Shown piece after piece: positions 22,513-31,504 of a stretch of DNA of 44,019 nt. The stretch is from Candidatus Kuenenbacteria bacterium (GTDB taxonomy: Bacteria; Patescibacteriota; Patescibacteriia; UBA2196; GWA2-42-15). The position numbers and the translations under genes were made by a program. Location of the stretch: contig JAAZOM010000009.1 in assembly GCA_012797775.1 (NCBI GenBank), forward strand, positions 1-44,019, read 5' to 3'. Positions within the stretch are counted from its first letter, which is position 1. Every line of letters starts with the position of its first letter. The notes beneath the pieces were generated by a model, which had not been told where the DNA came from, ran no database searches, and worked only from the letters and a program-made list of their open reading frames with translations.

Positions 22513-25269
22513 TTATTTTAAAATTTTTCGTAAATACTCGCCGGTGTAGGAAAATTTATATTGGGCGACTTGTTCGGGGGTGCCGGCAAAGACTAGTTCG
22601 CCGCCAAGGTCGCCGCCTTCGGGACCGAGATCAACAATCCAATCAGCGCATTTGATGACGTCAAGGTTGTGTTCAATTACAAGTACAGTATTGCCCTGAT
22701 CAACTAGGCGCTGCAAAACAGCGATTAATTTTCTAACGTCATCATAATGCAAGCCGGTGGTAGGTTCGTCTAGCAAATATAAAGTTTTAGTAGTATTTCT
22801 TTTGGCCAGCTCGCGAGAAAGTTTTATTCTTTGGGCTTCACCGCCGGAAAGCGTGGTGGCTGATTGGCCAAGCGTCAGATAGTCTAGGCCGACTTCGTTC
22901 AAGACTTTTAGCTTATCATAAATAAAAGGAATATCTTTGAAAAATTTTTCTGCTTCGGCAATAGTCATATTGAGAATATCAGAGATATTTTTATTTTTAT
23001 AATGAATCGCCAAAGTTTCCTTATTAAACCTTTGGCCACGGCAGGCGTCGCAAATGATTTCCACACTGGGCAAAAAATGCATTTCAATTTGAAGGGTCCC
23101 CCGACCTTCACATTTTTCACACCGACCGCCGATAGAGCGGTTTGAACCTTCCCGTGGCGGGATACTTGGCACATTAAAGCTAAAACGGCCTGGACCATAG
23201 CCTTTCATCCGAGCTTCCGGCGTCATGGCAAAAAGATTTCTGATTTCATCAAAAGCCTTGGTATAAGTTGCAGGATTAGAGCGAGGAGTGCGGCCGATGG
23301 GGCTTTGGTCGATTTCAATAATTTTATCAATATACTCGGTGCCGGAAACTGATTTATGTTTACCGACATGATATTTGGTATGATTGAGATGATTGCTGAT
23401 AGTGCGGTAAATAATTGAATCCATGAGGGTGGATTTACCAGAGCCAGAAACACCAGTGAGACAAACAAAGCGACGGAGCGGAATTTCCACATTGATATTT
23501 TTTAAATTATTTTCACTGGCGCCAGTGATTTTTATTTTGGGCGTAGCAGGGTCGACTTTGCGGCGTTTGGCTGACAAGGGGATAGTCAGTTCGCGGCGGA
23601 GGTATTGGCCGGTAAGAGATTTTTTGGGGTCACCAATAATTTTGACATCTGGTAACTCGTAACTCGTAGATTGTAACTCGCGATTGGATTTTTTATTTAT
23701 TGATTTTAAAATATCAACCGTGGGGCCGGAAAAAATAATTTCGCCACCGTTGACGCCAGCACCGGGGCCAATATCCACAATCCAATCACTCATGAGAATA
23801 GTATCTTCATCGTGCTCAACAACTATAATGGTGTTGCCAATATCAGCCAGGTTTCGGAGGGTATTGACGAGTTTTTCATTATCGCGTTGATGTAAACCAA
23901 TGGTTGGTTCATCCAAAACATAAAGCGCGCCAACCAGCCGAGTGCCAACTTGCGAGGCTAGCCGGATTCTCTGGGCTTCACCGCCAGAAAGCGTGCCGGC
24001 TTTTCTATTCAAACTAATATAGTGCAAGCCGACATCCAGCATAAATTGCAGGCGATTGCGAATTTCATTTAAAACCACGCCAGCGATTTCTTTTTCACGA
24101 TCAGATATTTTTTCTTCAATTTTATCCAATAATTTATAGGCTTCGCCGATGGTTTCATTGGTAAAATCCCAAATATTTTTATTGTTGATTTTGACAGCGA
24201 GGGCATTATTATTCAATCTTTTGCCGTGGCATTTGGGACAAGGAGTTTCGGAAAAAAGTCCGTCAGTGCCGAGCCCGGTGCAATATTCGCAATAACCATA
24301 AGGAGAGTTGAAAGAAAAAAGGCGCGGTTCAATTTCGGGGAATGAATAGCCATCCTTGGGACAAGAAAATTCAGTACTAAATATTTGTTCATTAGTATCT
24401 GGATAAATTACAGTGCATAGACCATTGGATAAATCTATGGCAGTTTCAATGGCTTCGTTTAGACGACGGTGAAATTCATCTTTTTGTAACGAGTAATGTG
24501 TAACGGGTAATGTGTAATTAGGATTATTTTTATCTTTCTGAGTTTTGTTAATTGTGTTTTGGGTATTGATAAGTGGAATACGATCCACGATGACCTCAAT
24601 GGTGTGTTTGAAATTTTTTTGTAAAATAATCCGGTTACGCAGAGATTTTATTTTGCCGTCAACTCGGACTTCCAGAAAGCCAGAATTGTAAAAATCATAA
24701 AGCATCTGATAATATTCGCCTTTGCGGCCGCGGACAACAGGGGAGAGAATAAGAATTTCATTATCCATTTGGGTTTTTGATGATACCCCCTCCCTCCGCT
24801 TCACGGAGTGCTCCCCCTTAGTAAGGGGGAGACTTTTAAGGTGCTTGTGGATTTGGACAGCCATTTCATCGGCAGTCATTTTGGAAAGCTTGGTGTGGCA
24901 AAGCGGGCAATGTGGTTCGCCAATGCGGGCATAAAGGACGCGCAGATAATCATAGATTTCGGTGATAGTGGCGACAGTGGAGCGGGGATTGGCGCTATGT
25001 GCTTTTTGGTCAATAGAAATGGCTGGCGAGAGGCCGTCGATTTCATCGACATCTGGTTTTTGCATACCGCCCAAAAATTGACGGGCATAGGCAGAGAGTG
25101 ATTCAATATAGCGGCGCTGACCTTCAGCAAAAATGGTATCAAAAGCCAGACTGGATTTGCCAGAGCCAGAGAGACCAGTGAAAACAATCATTTTGTTGCG
25201 CGGGAGCTCCAGAGAAATATTTTTGAGATTATGTTCGCGGGCGCCCTTGATTATTATTTTTTCTTGCAT
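22513..25269 (-). CDS. uvrA: Excinuclease ABC subunit A, lacking the insertion domain and carrying repeat-derived inserts
   Basis: 918 residues from the ATG at 25269 ([17 protein letters not shown]). Both ABC ATPase halves are complete: Walker [10 protein letters not shown] and GVSGSGKST, signatures [12 protein letters not shown] and [12 protein letters not shown], Walker [11 protein letters not shown] and [10 protein letters not shown]. The UvrB-binding region is present. The zinc module 2 cysteines (CEYC and CPKC) are only about 15 residues apart: the insertion domain of roughly 100 residues normally between them is gone. Three extra stretches come from repeats: about residues 147-162, 236-262 and 530-541. 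One expected Cys of zinc module 1 is Asp (CPKDG). uvrC follows at 13 nt. Confidence 0.96.
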   Translation of the reverse strand: MQEKIIIKGAREHNLKNISLELPRNKMIVFTGLSGSGKSSLAFDTIFAEGQRRYIESLSAYARQFLGGMQKPDVDEIDGLSPAISIDQKAHSANPRSTVATITEIYDYLRVLYARIGEPHCPLCHTKLSKMTADEMAVQIHKHLKSLPLTKGEHSVKRREGVSSKTQMDNEILILSPVVRGRKGEYYQMLYDFYNSGFLEVRVDGKIKSLRNRIILQKNFKHTIEVIVDRIPLINTQNTINKTQKDKNNPNYTLPVTHYSLQKDEFHRRLNEAIETAIDLSNGLCTVIYPDTNEQIFSTEFSCPKDGYSFPEIEPRLFSFNSPYGYCEYCTGLGTDGLFSETPCPKCHGKRLNNNALAVKINNKNIWDFTNETIGEAYKLLDKIEEKISDREKEIAGVVLNEIRNRLQFMLDVGLHYISLNRKAGTLSGGEAQRIRLASQVGTRLVGALYVLDEPTIGLHQRDNEKLVNTLRNLADIGNTIIVVEHDEDTILMSDWIVDIGPGAGVNGGEIIFSGPTVDILKSINKKSNRELQSTSYELPDVKIIGDPKKSLTGQYLRRELTIPLSAKRRKVDPATPKIKITGASENNLKNINVEIPLRRFVCLTGVSGSGKSTLMDSIIYRTISNHLNHTKYHVGKHKSVSGTEYIDKIIEIDQSPIGRTPRSNPATYTKAFDEIRNLFAMTPEARMKGYGPGRFSFNVPSIPPREGSNRSIGGRCEKCEGRGTLQIEMHFLPSVEIICDACRGQRFNKETLAIHYKNKNISDILNMTIAEAEKFFKDIPFIYDKLKVLNEVGLDYLTLGQSATTLSGGEAQRIKLSRELAKRNTTKTLYLLDEPTTGLHYDDVRKLIAVLQRLVDQGNTVLVIEHNLDVIKCADWIVDLGPEGGDLGGELVFAGTPEQVAQYKFSYTGEYLRKILK
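23652..23679. repeat. Heptamer array inside uvrA (inter-ATPase linker)
   Basis: Four 7-nt units: GTAACTC, GTAACTC, GTAGATT, GTAACTC. On the minus strand it is translated as [10 protein letters not shown] just before the SLTGQYL motif. Confidence 0.75.
24486..24520. repeat. Heptamer array inside uvrA (UvrB-binding region)
   Basis: Five 7-nt units: GTAACGA, GTAATGT, GTAACGG, GTAATGT, GTAATTA. On the minus strand it is translated as [11 protein letters not shown]. Confidence 0.75.
24546..24564. repeat. 19-mer shared with secA
   Basis: The complement reads ACCCAAAACACAATTAACA, identical to 43784-43802 in secA. Both genes translate it in the same frame: TQNTIN here and TQNTIN in SecA. Confidence 0.8.
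24794..24831. repeat. Double hairpin inserted in frame in uvrA
   Basis: CTCCG-CTTCA-CGGAG (24794-24808) and CTCCCCCTTA-G-TAAGGGGGAG (24811-24831), the latter a perfect 10-bp palindrome. On the minus strand it is translated as [16 protein letters not shown], between IHKHLK and [10 protein letters not shown], where UvrA families have a short loop. Confidence 0.8.
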
Positions 25270-25371
25270 AAGTTTGATAATACGCAAATACCACCCTGGA
25301 TTGGATATACAGGGGGTAGATGAAAGGTTTAATTGGAGTTAATTATAAAATCAAAAGGAGAAGATGTCAAT

Positions 25372-25399
25372 TTGACGGGATTTTTGAGGGTGGTAAAAT
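25372..25399 (+). promoter_or_regulatory. Promoter of purF
   Basis: TTGACG (25372-25377), 16-nt spacer, TAAAAT (25394-25399) preceded by TGG, an extended -10. Leader about 65 nt to the ATG at 25470. Confidence 0.7.
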
Positions 25400-25469
25400 A
25401 AGGTTTTCTAGAGGATAAAAAAATAACAAAAATACAATCAATTAAAAAATAGGAAGAAGGAGGTCATAT

Positions 25470-26873
25470 ATGTGTACTATCGCAGGCGCGGTTGCCAGGA
25501 AGCCCAAAAAGAACCTCATAAGTTTGGTGGTAAAAATGCTGGGTATATTGCAGTCAAGGGGCCACGAGAGCACAGGGGTGGCTTATACTAATGGGGTTAG
25601 GATGTGGGCAGAAAAAGGGATGGGCGAGGTTAGTGGGTTTTTTACAAGATTTCTTTTAAGAAAGATCGAGATAGATAGCCCAAAAGCGATTATTGGTCAT
25701 AATCGTTATTCAACAGAAGGGGGGAGCAGTTTATTAAATGCTCATCCTTTTTGGCTACACATTAGTAGCGGAAAAGTTGCTTTGGCGATTAATGGCAATA
25801 CCCCCAATTTGGCGGCTAAAAAGCAGCTGATGGAAAAAAACGGAAGTATCTTCGAAAGTGGTAGCGATACGGAGTATATTTTGAAATATATATTCGAGGC
25901 GTCCAACAGGCGCTTGCATCGTTTGCTTGATGGCATAAAATATTTTATGCGGCATATTAATGCCACTTATTCGGCGAGTCTATTAATAAGGGATAAACTT
26001 TTTTTGTTTCGTGATCCTTTTAGTAATAGGCCAATACATTATGGCTGGATAGGGCAAGACACCCTTGTTTATGCTTCAGAAAATTGTGCTTTGGAGAAAA
26101 TAGGGGCAAAGCGGATAAAAGAGCTGGAGCCGGGAACAATACTTGAAGTTGACATGGAATGCAATTTGATTTTGCATCGAGTTTTTTCAAAAAAACATTG
26201 CAATCAACGTTGCCAGCAATGTGTTTTTGAATTAATTTACTTTGGTCGGCCGGACAGCAAAATTTTTGGGGTACAAGTGGCTTTGTTCCGCAAGGCCATT
26301 GGTAGGATGCTTTTTGAAGAGTGCCGGGTTCACCCCGAAGTGATTGATGGCGTGCCTGATTCTGGTGTGGAAGGAGCAATTGGTTACGCGCATGCTAGCG
26401 GAATAAAACAGGATCGTTTAATTCTACGTGATGCAAAAATACCAAGAACTTTTATTACGCCTGGCCAAAAGAATAGGAGTTTGGCTGCCAGAATAAAATA
26501 TACAATAGTAAAGGCTGTTGTCCGTCTTTATTCTCTCATCATGGTTGTGGATGATAGTTTGGTCCGGAGCACAACGATGAAGGAATTAATAAAGATGATC
26601 CGCAAGGCTGGGAGAAAAATCTTGAGGATTATCGTGGGGATTGTGAGTCCCAAGATAAAATTTCCCTGTTATTACGGGATTGATATGCCCACCAAGGGAG
26701 AATTAATAGCAGCTAGTAAATCAGTGGATCAAATAAGGGAAGAGATTGACGCTGATGAACTATATTATCTTTCTTTGGACGGGCTGAAACAAGTTTTAAT
26801 TGACTTCGGTGCAGACCCAAAGAATTTTTGTTTTGCCTGTTTTGACGGCAATTACAAAATACCTTTAAATTAA
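25470..26873 (+). CDS. purF: Amidophosphoribosyltransferase-like protein (PurF family)
   Basis: 467 residues. Begins MCTIAGAV, giving the N-terminal nucleophile Cys of Ntn amidotransferases; also RGHESTGVA, GHNRYSTEG, NGN and GSDTEYIL of the glutaminase half. The four Fe-S cluster cysteines are present (CVFELIYFGRPDS, PCYYGIDMP, CFACFDG). The phosphoribosyltransferase half has the PRPP loop VVDDSLVRSTT, where PurF normally has VDDSIVRGTT. It would make 5-phosphoribosylamine in purine synthesis, but no other pur gene is in the window. A strong Shine-Dalgarno AAGGAGGT (25457-25464) and its own promoter suggest good expression. It is a lone plus-strand gene between uvrA and uvrB. Confidence 0.88.
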   Translation: MCTIAGAVARKPKKNLISLVVKMLGILQSRGHESTGVAYTNGVRMWAEKGMGEVSGFFTRFLLRKIEIDSPKAIIGHNRYSTEGGSSLLNAHPFWLHISSGKVALAINGNTPNLAAKKQLMEKNGSIFESGSDTEYILKYIFEASNRRLHRLLDGIKYFMRHINATYSASLLIRDKLFLFRDPFSNRPIHYGWIGQDTLVYASENCALEKIGAKRIKELEPGTILEVDMECNLILHRVFSKKHCNQRCQQCVFELIYFGRPDSKIFGVQVALFRKAIGRMLFEECRVHPEVIDGVPDSGVEGAIGYAHASGIKQDRLILRDAKIPRTFITPGQKNRSLAARIKYTIVKAVVRLYSLIMVVDDSLVRSTTMKELIKMIRKAGRKILRIIVGIVSPKIKFPCYYGIDMPTKGELIAASKSVDQIREEIDADELYYLSLDGLKQVLIDFGADPKNFCFACFDGNYKIPLN

Positions 26874-26880
26874 AAACAAA

Positions 26881-26912
26881 AGCCGGTAGCGTGGAGAACT
26901 ACCGGTTTTATT
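26881..26912. terminator. Terminator between convergent purF and uvrB
   Basis: CCGGTAG (26883-26889) pairs with CTACCGG (26899-26905), extended by A/T pairs, with a T tract on the plus strand. It overlaps the end of uvrB (26911) and may serve both directions. Confidence 0.75.
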
Positions 26913-28938
26913 ATTGTTTTTTTAATTCCCTAATTTCATCGCGTAAGATGGCCGCCAGCTCGAATTCCAAACTTTTGGCAGCCATCTTCATCTGTTGCTC
27001 TTTGTCTTTAATAATTTCAGCGATGGGGCGTTTGTCGCCCTTGAGATCTAAGGAAAGAATGGCCTCGGTTTTGGAATGAGATTTTATTTTTTTAGCAGTG
27101 TGAGAGTTGCCTTTGGCAGTAATTCCAAATTCTTCTAAAATATTTTTAATATTTTTTTCAATGGTTTTTGGAGTAATGCTATATTTTTTATTATATTTTA
27201 ACTGGATTTTTCTGCGGCGATCAGTTTCTTTAAGGGCTTCTTTGATAGAGTTGGTGATGTTGTCAGCGTAAAGAATAACCTGGCCATTAATGTTTCTAGC
27301 TGCCCGACCAATTGTTTGAATTAAGGAGGTTTCGTTGCGCAGAAATCCTTCTTTGTCAGCATCAAGGATGGCCACGAGAGAAACTTCGGGGATATCTAAA
27401 CCTTCGCGCAGTAGATTGACCCCGACGATCACATCTATCTTTCCTTGGCGCAGTTCGGTGATGGTTTGGATTCTTTCCAGAGTTTCTACATCACTATGTA
27501 AATATTTTACTTTTATTTTTTTTCTTTCCAGATATTCAGTCAGATCCTCGGCCATGCGCTTGGTCAGGGTGGTGACTAGGGCACGCTCGTGTTTTTTGAT
27601 GCGGTCATCAATGCGGATGAGGAGGTCTTCGATTTGAGATTTATTTTTAGTTGAAGAGACAATCGGCCGAATAATAACTTCTGGATCTACGAGACCAGTG
27701 GGGCGAACAATTTGTTCGACAATTTGCTCGCTTTCGCGGATTTCATCTTCAGCTGGAGTGGCAGACATATAAATTATTTGATTGATTTTTTGGGCAAATT
27801 CATAGGCTTTGAGTGGACGATTGTCACGAGCTGATGGCAATCTAAAACCATGTTCTATTAGGACATCTTTGCGGGATTTGTCGCCATTATACATACCGCG
27901 GATTTGTGGCAGGGTGACGTGCGACTCATCGATAACAGTCAGGAATTTTTTGGAGCAATTTTGGAAGTAATCCAGTAAAGTAAAAGGCGGTTCGCCTTCT
28001 TGGCGATTTTCAAAATGGCGGGAATAATTTTCAATACCATTGCAATAGCCGATGTTTTTTATCATTTCCAGGTCATAACGAGTGCGGCGTTTTAGTCTCT
28101 CGTATTCCAAAATTTTATTTTTTTTAATAAAATATTGGAGACGTTCTTTGAGTTCGGCGTTGATCGACTTAAAGGCGCTTTCGCGCGCTTCTGGGTTGGC
28201 CACATAATGTTTGGCTGGAAAAATCCAGACATCTTTTAATTCATTTTTTATTTTTCTACTAATAGAATCTATGGCTTCGATTATTTCAATTTTATTATTA
28301 ATAACAAAACGATAAATAATTTCTTCATTGACTGGCATGACTTCTAGGGTCTGGCCACGCAGGCGAAATTGGCCGCGGCGCAAGTCAGAGTTGGTGCGTT
28401 CAAATTGCATAGTGATTAATTGTTTTACCAATTTTTCACGGTCTAGGTTTTGACTTTGTTCGAGGTGTAAAACAATGCTTTCGTATTCTTCGGGCGAACC
28501 CAGACCATAAATGGCCGAGACGGAAGCCACGATAATAACATCTTGGCGGGTTAAAAGGGCTTGAGTGCAGGCATGGCGCAGGCGGTCTATTTCTTCATTG
28601 ATCTGAGCTTCTTTTTCAATATAGGTATCGGTGTGGGGCAAATAAGCTTCAGGCTGATAATAATCATAATAACTGACAAAATATTCAACAGCGTTATTTG
28701 GAAAGAATTCGCGAAATTCTTGGCAAAGCTGGGCAGCCAGAGTTTTATTGTGAGAGATAACCAAAGTGGGCAATTGGACTTTTTCAATCACATTGGCTAC
28801 GGTAAAAGTCTTGCCCGAGCCAGTGACGCCCAAAAGTGTTTGTTTTTTGAGGCCACGCTCAAGACCGGCGACTAATTTTTTAATCGCTTGCGGCTGGTCG
28901 CCCGAAGGTTCAAATTTTGATTGAAGTTTAAATTTCAT
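26911..28938 (-). CDS. uvrB: Excinuclease ABC subunit B
   Basis: 675 residues, full length. Walker A in LLGVTGSGKTFTVANV, the beta-hairpin YYDYYQPEAYLPHTDTYIEK, DEEAD-type box VIDESHVTLPQIRGMYNGD, helicase motifs QTIGRAARN and GVNLLREGLDIPEVSLV, and the C-terminal UVR motif (about 640-672, MKMAAKSLEFELAAILRDEIRELKK). It is the damage-verification helicase that receives DNA from UvrA and recruits UvrC. Unlike UvrA and UvrC here it carries no repeat-derived insert and no domain loss. It is on the same strand as uvrC-uvrA but separated from them by the opposing purF. Confidence 0.97.
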   Translation of the reverse strand: MKFKLQSKFEPSGDQPQAIKKLVAGLERGLKKQTLLGVTGSGKTFTVANVIEKVQLPTLVISHNKTLAAQLCQEFREFFPNNAVEYFVSYYDYYQPEAYLPHTDTYIEKEAQINEEIDRLRHACTQALLTRQDVIIVASVSAIYGLGSPEEYESIVLHLEQSQNLDREKLVKQLITMQFERTNSDLRRGQFRLRGQTLEVMPVNEEIIYRFVINNKIEIIEAIDSISRKIKNELKDVWIFPAKHYVANPEARESAFKSINAELKERLQYFIKKNKILEYERLKRRTRYDLEMIKNIGYCNGIENYSRHFENRQEGEPPFTLLDYFQNCSKKFLTVIDESHVTLPQIRGMYNGDKSRKDVLIEHGFRLPSARDNRPLKAYEFAQKINQIIYMSATPAEDEIRESEQIVEQIVRPTGLVDPEVIIRPIVSSTKNKSQIEDLLIRIDDRIKKHERALVTTLTKRMAEDLTEYLERKKIKVKYLHSDVETLERIQTITELRQGKIDVIVGVNLLREGLDIPEVSLVAILDADKEGFLRNETSLIQTIGRAARNINGQVILYADNITNSIKEALKETDRRRKIQLKYNKKYSITPKTIEKNIKNILEEFGITAKGNSHTAKKIKSHSKTEAILSLDLKGDKRPIAEIIKDKEQQMKMAAKSLEFELAAILRDEIRELKKQ

Positions 28939-28987
28939 AAGCCCTATAAGTATAACCTTAAGAGTTTATTTTTTCAAGAGTAATAAT

Positions 28988-29019
28988 GTCCACTTTCTTT
29001 TTTAAAAAAGAAAGTGGAC
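28988..29019. repeat. Perfect 32-nt palindrome
   Basis: GTCCACTTTCTTTTTT followed directly by its exact complement AAAAAAGAAAGTGGAC, with no loop. It is the left end of the structured intergenic element up to 29169. Confidence 0.85.
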
Positions 29020-29042
29020 GGAAAGAAAAATTGCCGCTTAAT

Positions 29043-29169
29043 AAAAAGGCAGTAAATTCGGCGCTGCGCCAAGCTGTCCGCCCAAAACTCATCCCGCCGA
29101 ACCCAAGGCGGGATTCAAACAGTTGAGCGGACGGTCGCTTGTCTTTGCTTGAATTTAATCTGCCTTTTT
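29043..29169. repeat. Nested inverted-repeat element (MITE-like or ncRNA candidate)
   Basis: Outer arms AAAAAGGCAGTAAATTC (29043-29059) and GAATTTA-AT-CTGCCTTTTT (29151-29169) enclose a second pairing GTCCG (29076-29080)/CGGAC (29128-29132) plus CTCA/TGAG, and an inner perfect hairpin ATCCCGCC (29091-29098)/GGCGGGAT (29107-29114). A small palindrome GGCGC-T-GCGCC sits at 29060-29070. With the palindrome at 28988 it fills most of a 404-nt gap (28939-29342) that holds no gene. The remainder (29170-29342) is AT-rich and holds only weak promoter-like boxes. Confidence 0.65.
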
Positions 29170-29342
29170 ATAATGCGGCCTTATTCAAATATTTAACGTT
29201 GACTCAAAAGTGTAATTGATAGTTGGGCTGGGGAGAGGTTTTTGACTAAAATCCCCAAAAAACATATACTTAAGATATAAATAAGCGAACTAATTAATTA
29301 AAATTCAGCCGTTTTTTAATGTGCTGGATAAAAAAGGTATAT

Positions 29343-30110
29343 ATGGAAATATCAAATCAAGATCATAGCCACAAAACAATGTGGTGGTACAAAGTTTTGG
29401 TGGTACTATGCGTGACAGCTATCGTGATAGTTTCGGTGGTTCTGGCTCTGCGCCGCAATGATTTTAATAACCAATTTTCAGTTTCGGCTACCGGTCGCGT
29501 TTTTGCCAAACCAGATATTGCCAACCTGACTGTGGGGCTCAAAACCGAAGCTAAACAGACGGCAGCTTTGGCAGTAAAGGAAAATACGACCAAGATGAAT
29601 GAGATTATAAAGGTTTTAAAGGATTTGGCGATTGAAGAGAAGGATATCAAGACTACCAATTATAGTTTGAATCCGGTTTATGATTGGACAGAAAAGTCAG
29701 GACAAACACTGCGGGGTTATGAAGTTTATCAAAATGTAGAGATAAAGATTCGTGATTTGGATAAGATCGGTGATGCTATCGCCAAGACCGCAGAGAAGGG
29801 CGCCAATCAGGTGGGTAATGTCTCTTTTACTATTGATGACGAGTTTGAGTTGCGTAATCAGGCAAGGGAGGAAGCTATAAAGAAAGCCAAAGAAAAAGCA
29901 GAGAGTATCGTCGGGGCAACGGGTATTAAACTCGGTAAGATTATCAATGTTTATGAGAGTCAGGTTTATAATCAGCCATATGTTAATTATTCTAAAGACA
30001 TGGCCTATGGTTTGGGCGGTGGTGGTGCTATGTCTATACCAGCACCGGAGATACAGACCGGACAAAATGAGGTGGTGGTGGAAGCGACGGTGGTGTGGGA
30101 GGTGAAATAG
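29343..30110 (+). CDS. SIMPL domain protein (DUF541), membrane-anchored
   Basis: 255 residues from the ATG at 29343. One N-terminal membrane helix (about 17-35, WYKVLVVLCVTAIVIVSVVLA) is followed by a periplasm-side or external SIMPL domain: FSVSATGRVFAKPDIANLTVGL, TKMNEIIKVLKDLAIEEKDIKTTNYSLNPVYDW, GYEVYQNVEIKIRDLDKIG and, at the end, EVVVEATVVWEV. SIMPL proteins are widespread; function is mostly unknown (BP26-type proteins form channel-like oligomers). It stands alone before asnS, separated by a short AT-rich repeat-like spacer. Confidence 0.9.
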   Translation: MEISNQDHSHKTMWWYKVLVVLCVTAIVIVSVVLALRRNDFNNQFSVSATGRVFAKPDIANLTVGLKTEAKQTAALAVKENTTKMNEIIKVLKDLAIEEKDIKTTNYSLNPVYDWTEKSGQTLRGYEVYQNVEIKIRDLDKIGDAIAKTAEKGANQVGNVSFTIDDEFELRNQAREEAIKKAKEKAESIVGATGIKLGKIINVYESQVYNQPYVNYSKDMAYGLGGGGAMSIPAPEIQTGQNEVVVEATVVWEVK

Positions 30111-30139
30111 CCAGAATTAAGGATTATGAAGAATGAATT

Positions 30140-31435
30140 ATGAATATTTTTATTAAAGAGTTGGCACAGCATAAAGACCAGGAAGTCACATTGCGTGGCT
30201 GGATTTATAATTTTCGCTCTTCGGGGTCAATAATGTTTTTGCAGTTGCGCGATGGCACCGGCTTTGTACAGGGAATTTTGAATAAGGCGGATGTGAGCGA
30301 GGAGAAATGGAATGAAGCGCAGAAAATTGTTTTAGAAACGTCTATTGAATTGATCGGCATAGTAACAGAACATCCAAAACATGTTGGAGAGTTTGAATTG
30401 CAAGTGAAGGACTTCAAGATTTATCAAATTCCAGTGGAAGAATACCCGATTGCCAAAAAAGAACATGGGCCGGAATTTTTGTTGGACAACCGGCATTTGT
30501 GGCTGCGGTCTTCTCATCAATGGGCGATTCAAAGAGTGAGAGATACCCTGATTCGCGGCTGCTACGAATGGATGAATGAGCATAATTTTATAAAATTTGA
30601 TTCGCCGATTTTAACACCCTCAGCCTGCGAAGGCACGACCACGCTTTTTGGCGTGGATTATTTTGATTTGGGTAAGGCTTATTTATCCCAGTCAGGTCAA
30701 TTATATTTGGAAGCGGCCATTGGATCTTTGGGGCGAGTTTTTGATTTTGGGCCAGTGTTTCGGGCGGAAAAATCCAAAACTAGAAGGCATTTGACAGAAT
30801 TCTGGATGATGGATGCCGAAGCGGCCTTTGTGGAACATGAAGAAAATTTAAAAATTCAGGAAGAGTTAATTAGTTTTATGGTTCAAAAAATTTTGATGGA
30901 GAACAAGCTGGAATTAAAAATTTTGGAAAGAGATTTGACGCCACTGGAAAATGTGAAATCGCCATTTTATCGCATTACCCATGCGGAGGCAGTAAAAAAA
31001 TTACGTGAATTGGGGAGTGACATTGGCGAGATGGATGATCTCGGGGCTGATGATGAAACCATTTTGACCAAGCAATATGATAAGCCGATTTTCGTGGAAA
31101 AATATCCGGCGGAAGTCAAAGCCTTTTATATGAAACGCGATCCACAAAATCCAAAATATTGTTTAAATGCAGATTTACTCGCGCCAGAAGGTTATGGGGA
31201 AATTATTGGTGGCAGTCAGAGGGAAGATGATTATGAAGAATTAATTAAAAGAATCAAAGAACACAATTTGCCTATGGAAGCTTTTCAATGGTATGTGGAT
31301 CTTAGAAAATTTGGCAGTGTGCCACATAGTGGGTTTGGTTTTGGTCTGGAGCGCATTGTGGCTTGGGTTTGCGGACTGCAGCACATTAGAGAGACGATTC
31401 CTTTCCCGAGGATGATAAATCGGATTACTCCGTAG
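30140..31435 (+). CDS. asnS: Asparaginyl-tRNA synthetase
   Basis: 431 residues, normal length. The N-terminal OB fold has VTLRGWIYNFRSSGSIMFLQLRDG. Class II motif 2 is FRAEKSKTRRHLTEFWMMDAE, with the Asn-type 'HLTEFWMMDAE' that separates AsnRS from AspRS. Motif 3 is GFGFGLERIVAWVCG. It charges tRNA-Asn directly. Together with aspS 1 kb downstream it implies the cell can make Asn-tRNA without the amidotransferase route. The upstream spacer (30111-30139) is a degenerate short repeat. Confidence 0.95.
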   Translation: MNIFIKELAQHKDQEVTLRGWIYNFRSSGSIMFLQLRDGTGFVQGILNKADVSEEKWNEAQKIVLETSIELIGIVTEHPKHVGEFELQVKDFKIYQIPVEEYPIAKKEHGPEFLLDNRHLWLRSSHQWAIQRVRDTLIRGCYEWMNEHNFIKFDSPILTPSACEGTTTLFGVDYFDLGKAYLSQSGQLYLEAAIGSLGRVFDFGPVFRAEKSKTRRHLTEFWMMDAEAAFVEHEENLKIQEELISFMVQKILMENKLELKILERDLTPLENVKSPFYRITHAEAVKKLRELGSDIGEMDDLGADDETILTKQYDKPIFVEKYPAEVKAFYMKRDPQNPKYCLNADLLAPEGYGEIIGGSQREDDYEELIKRIKEHNLPMEAFQWYVDLRKFGSVPHSGFGFGLERIVAWVCGLQHIRETIPFPRMINRITP

Positions 31436-31504
31436 ACGGCGAGTTGCGAATAATAAATAATGAATTATGGCCAATTTTTTAATTTAGAAATTAATTGAAA
31501 AAAT

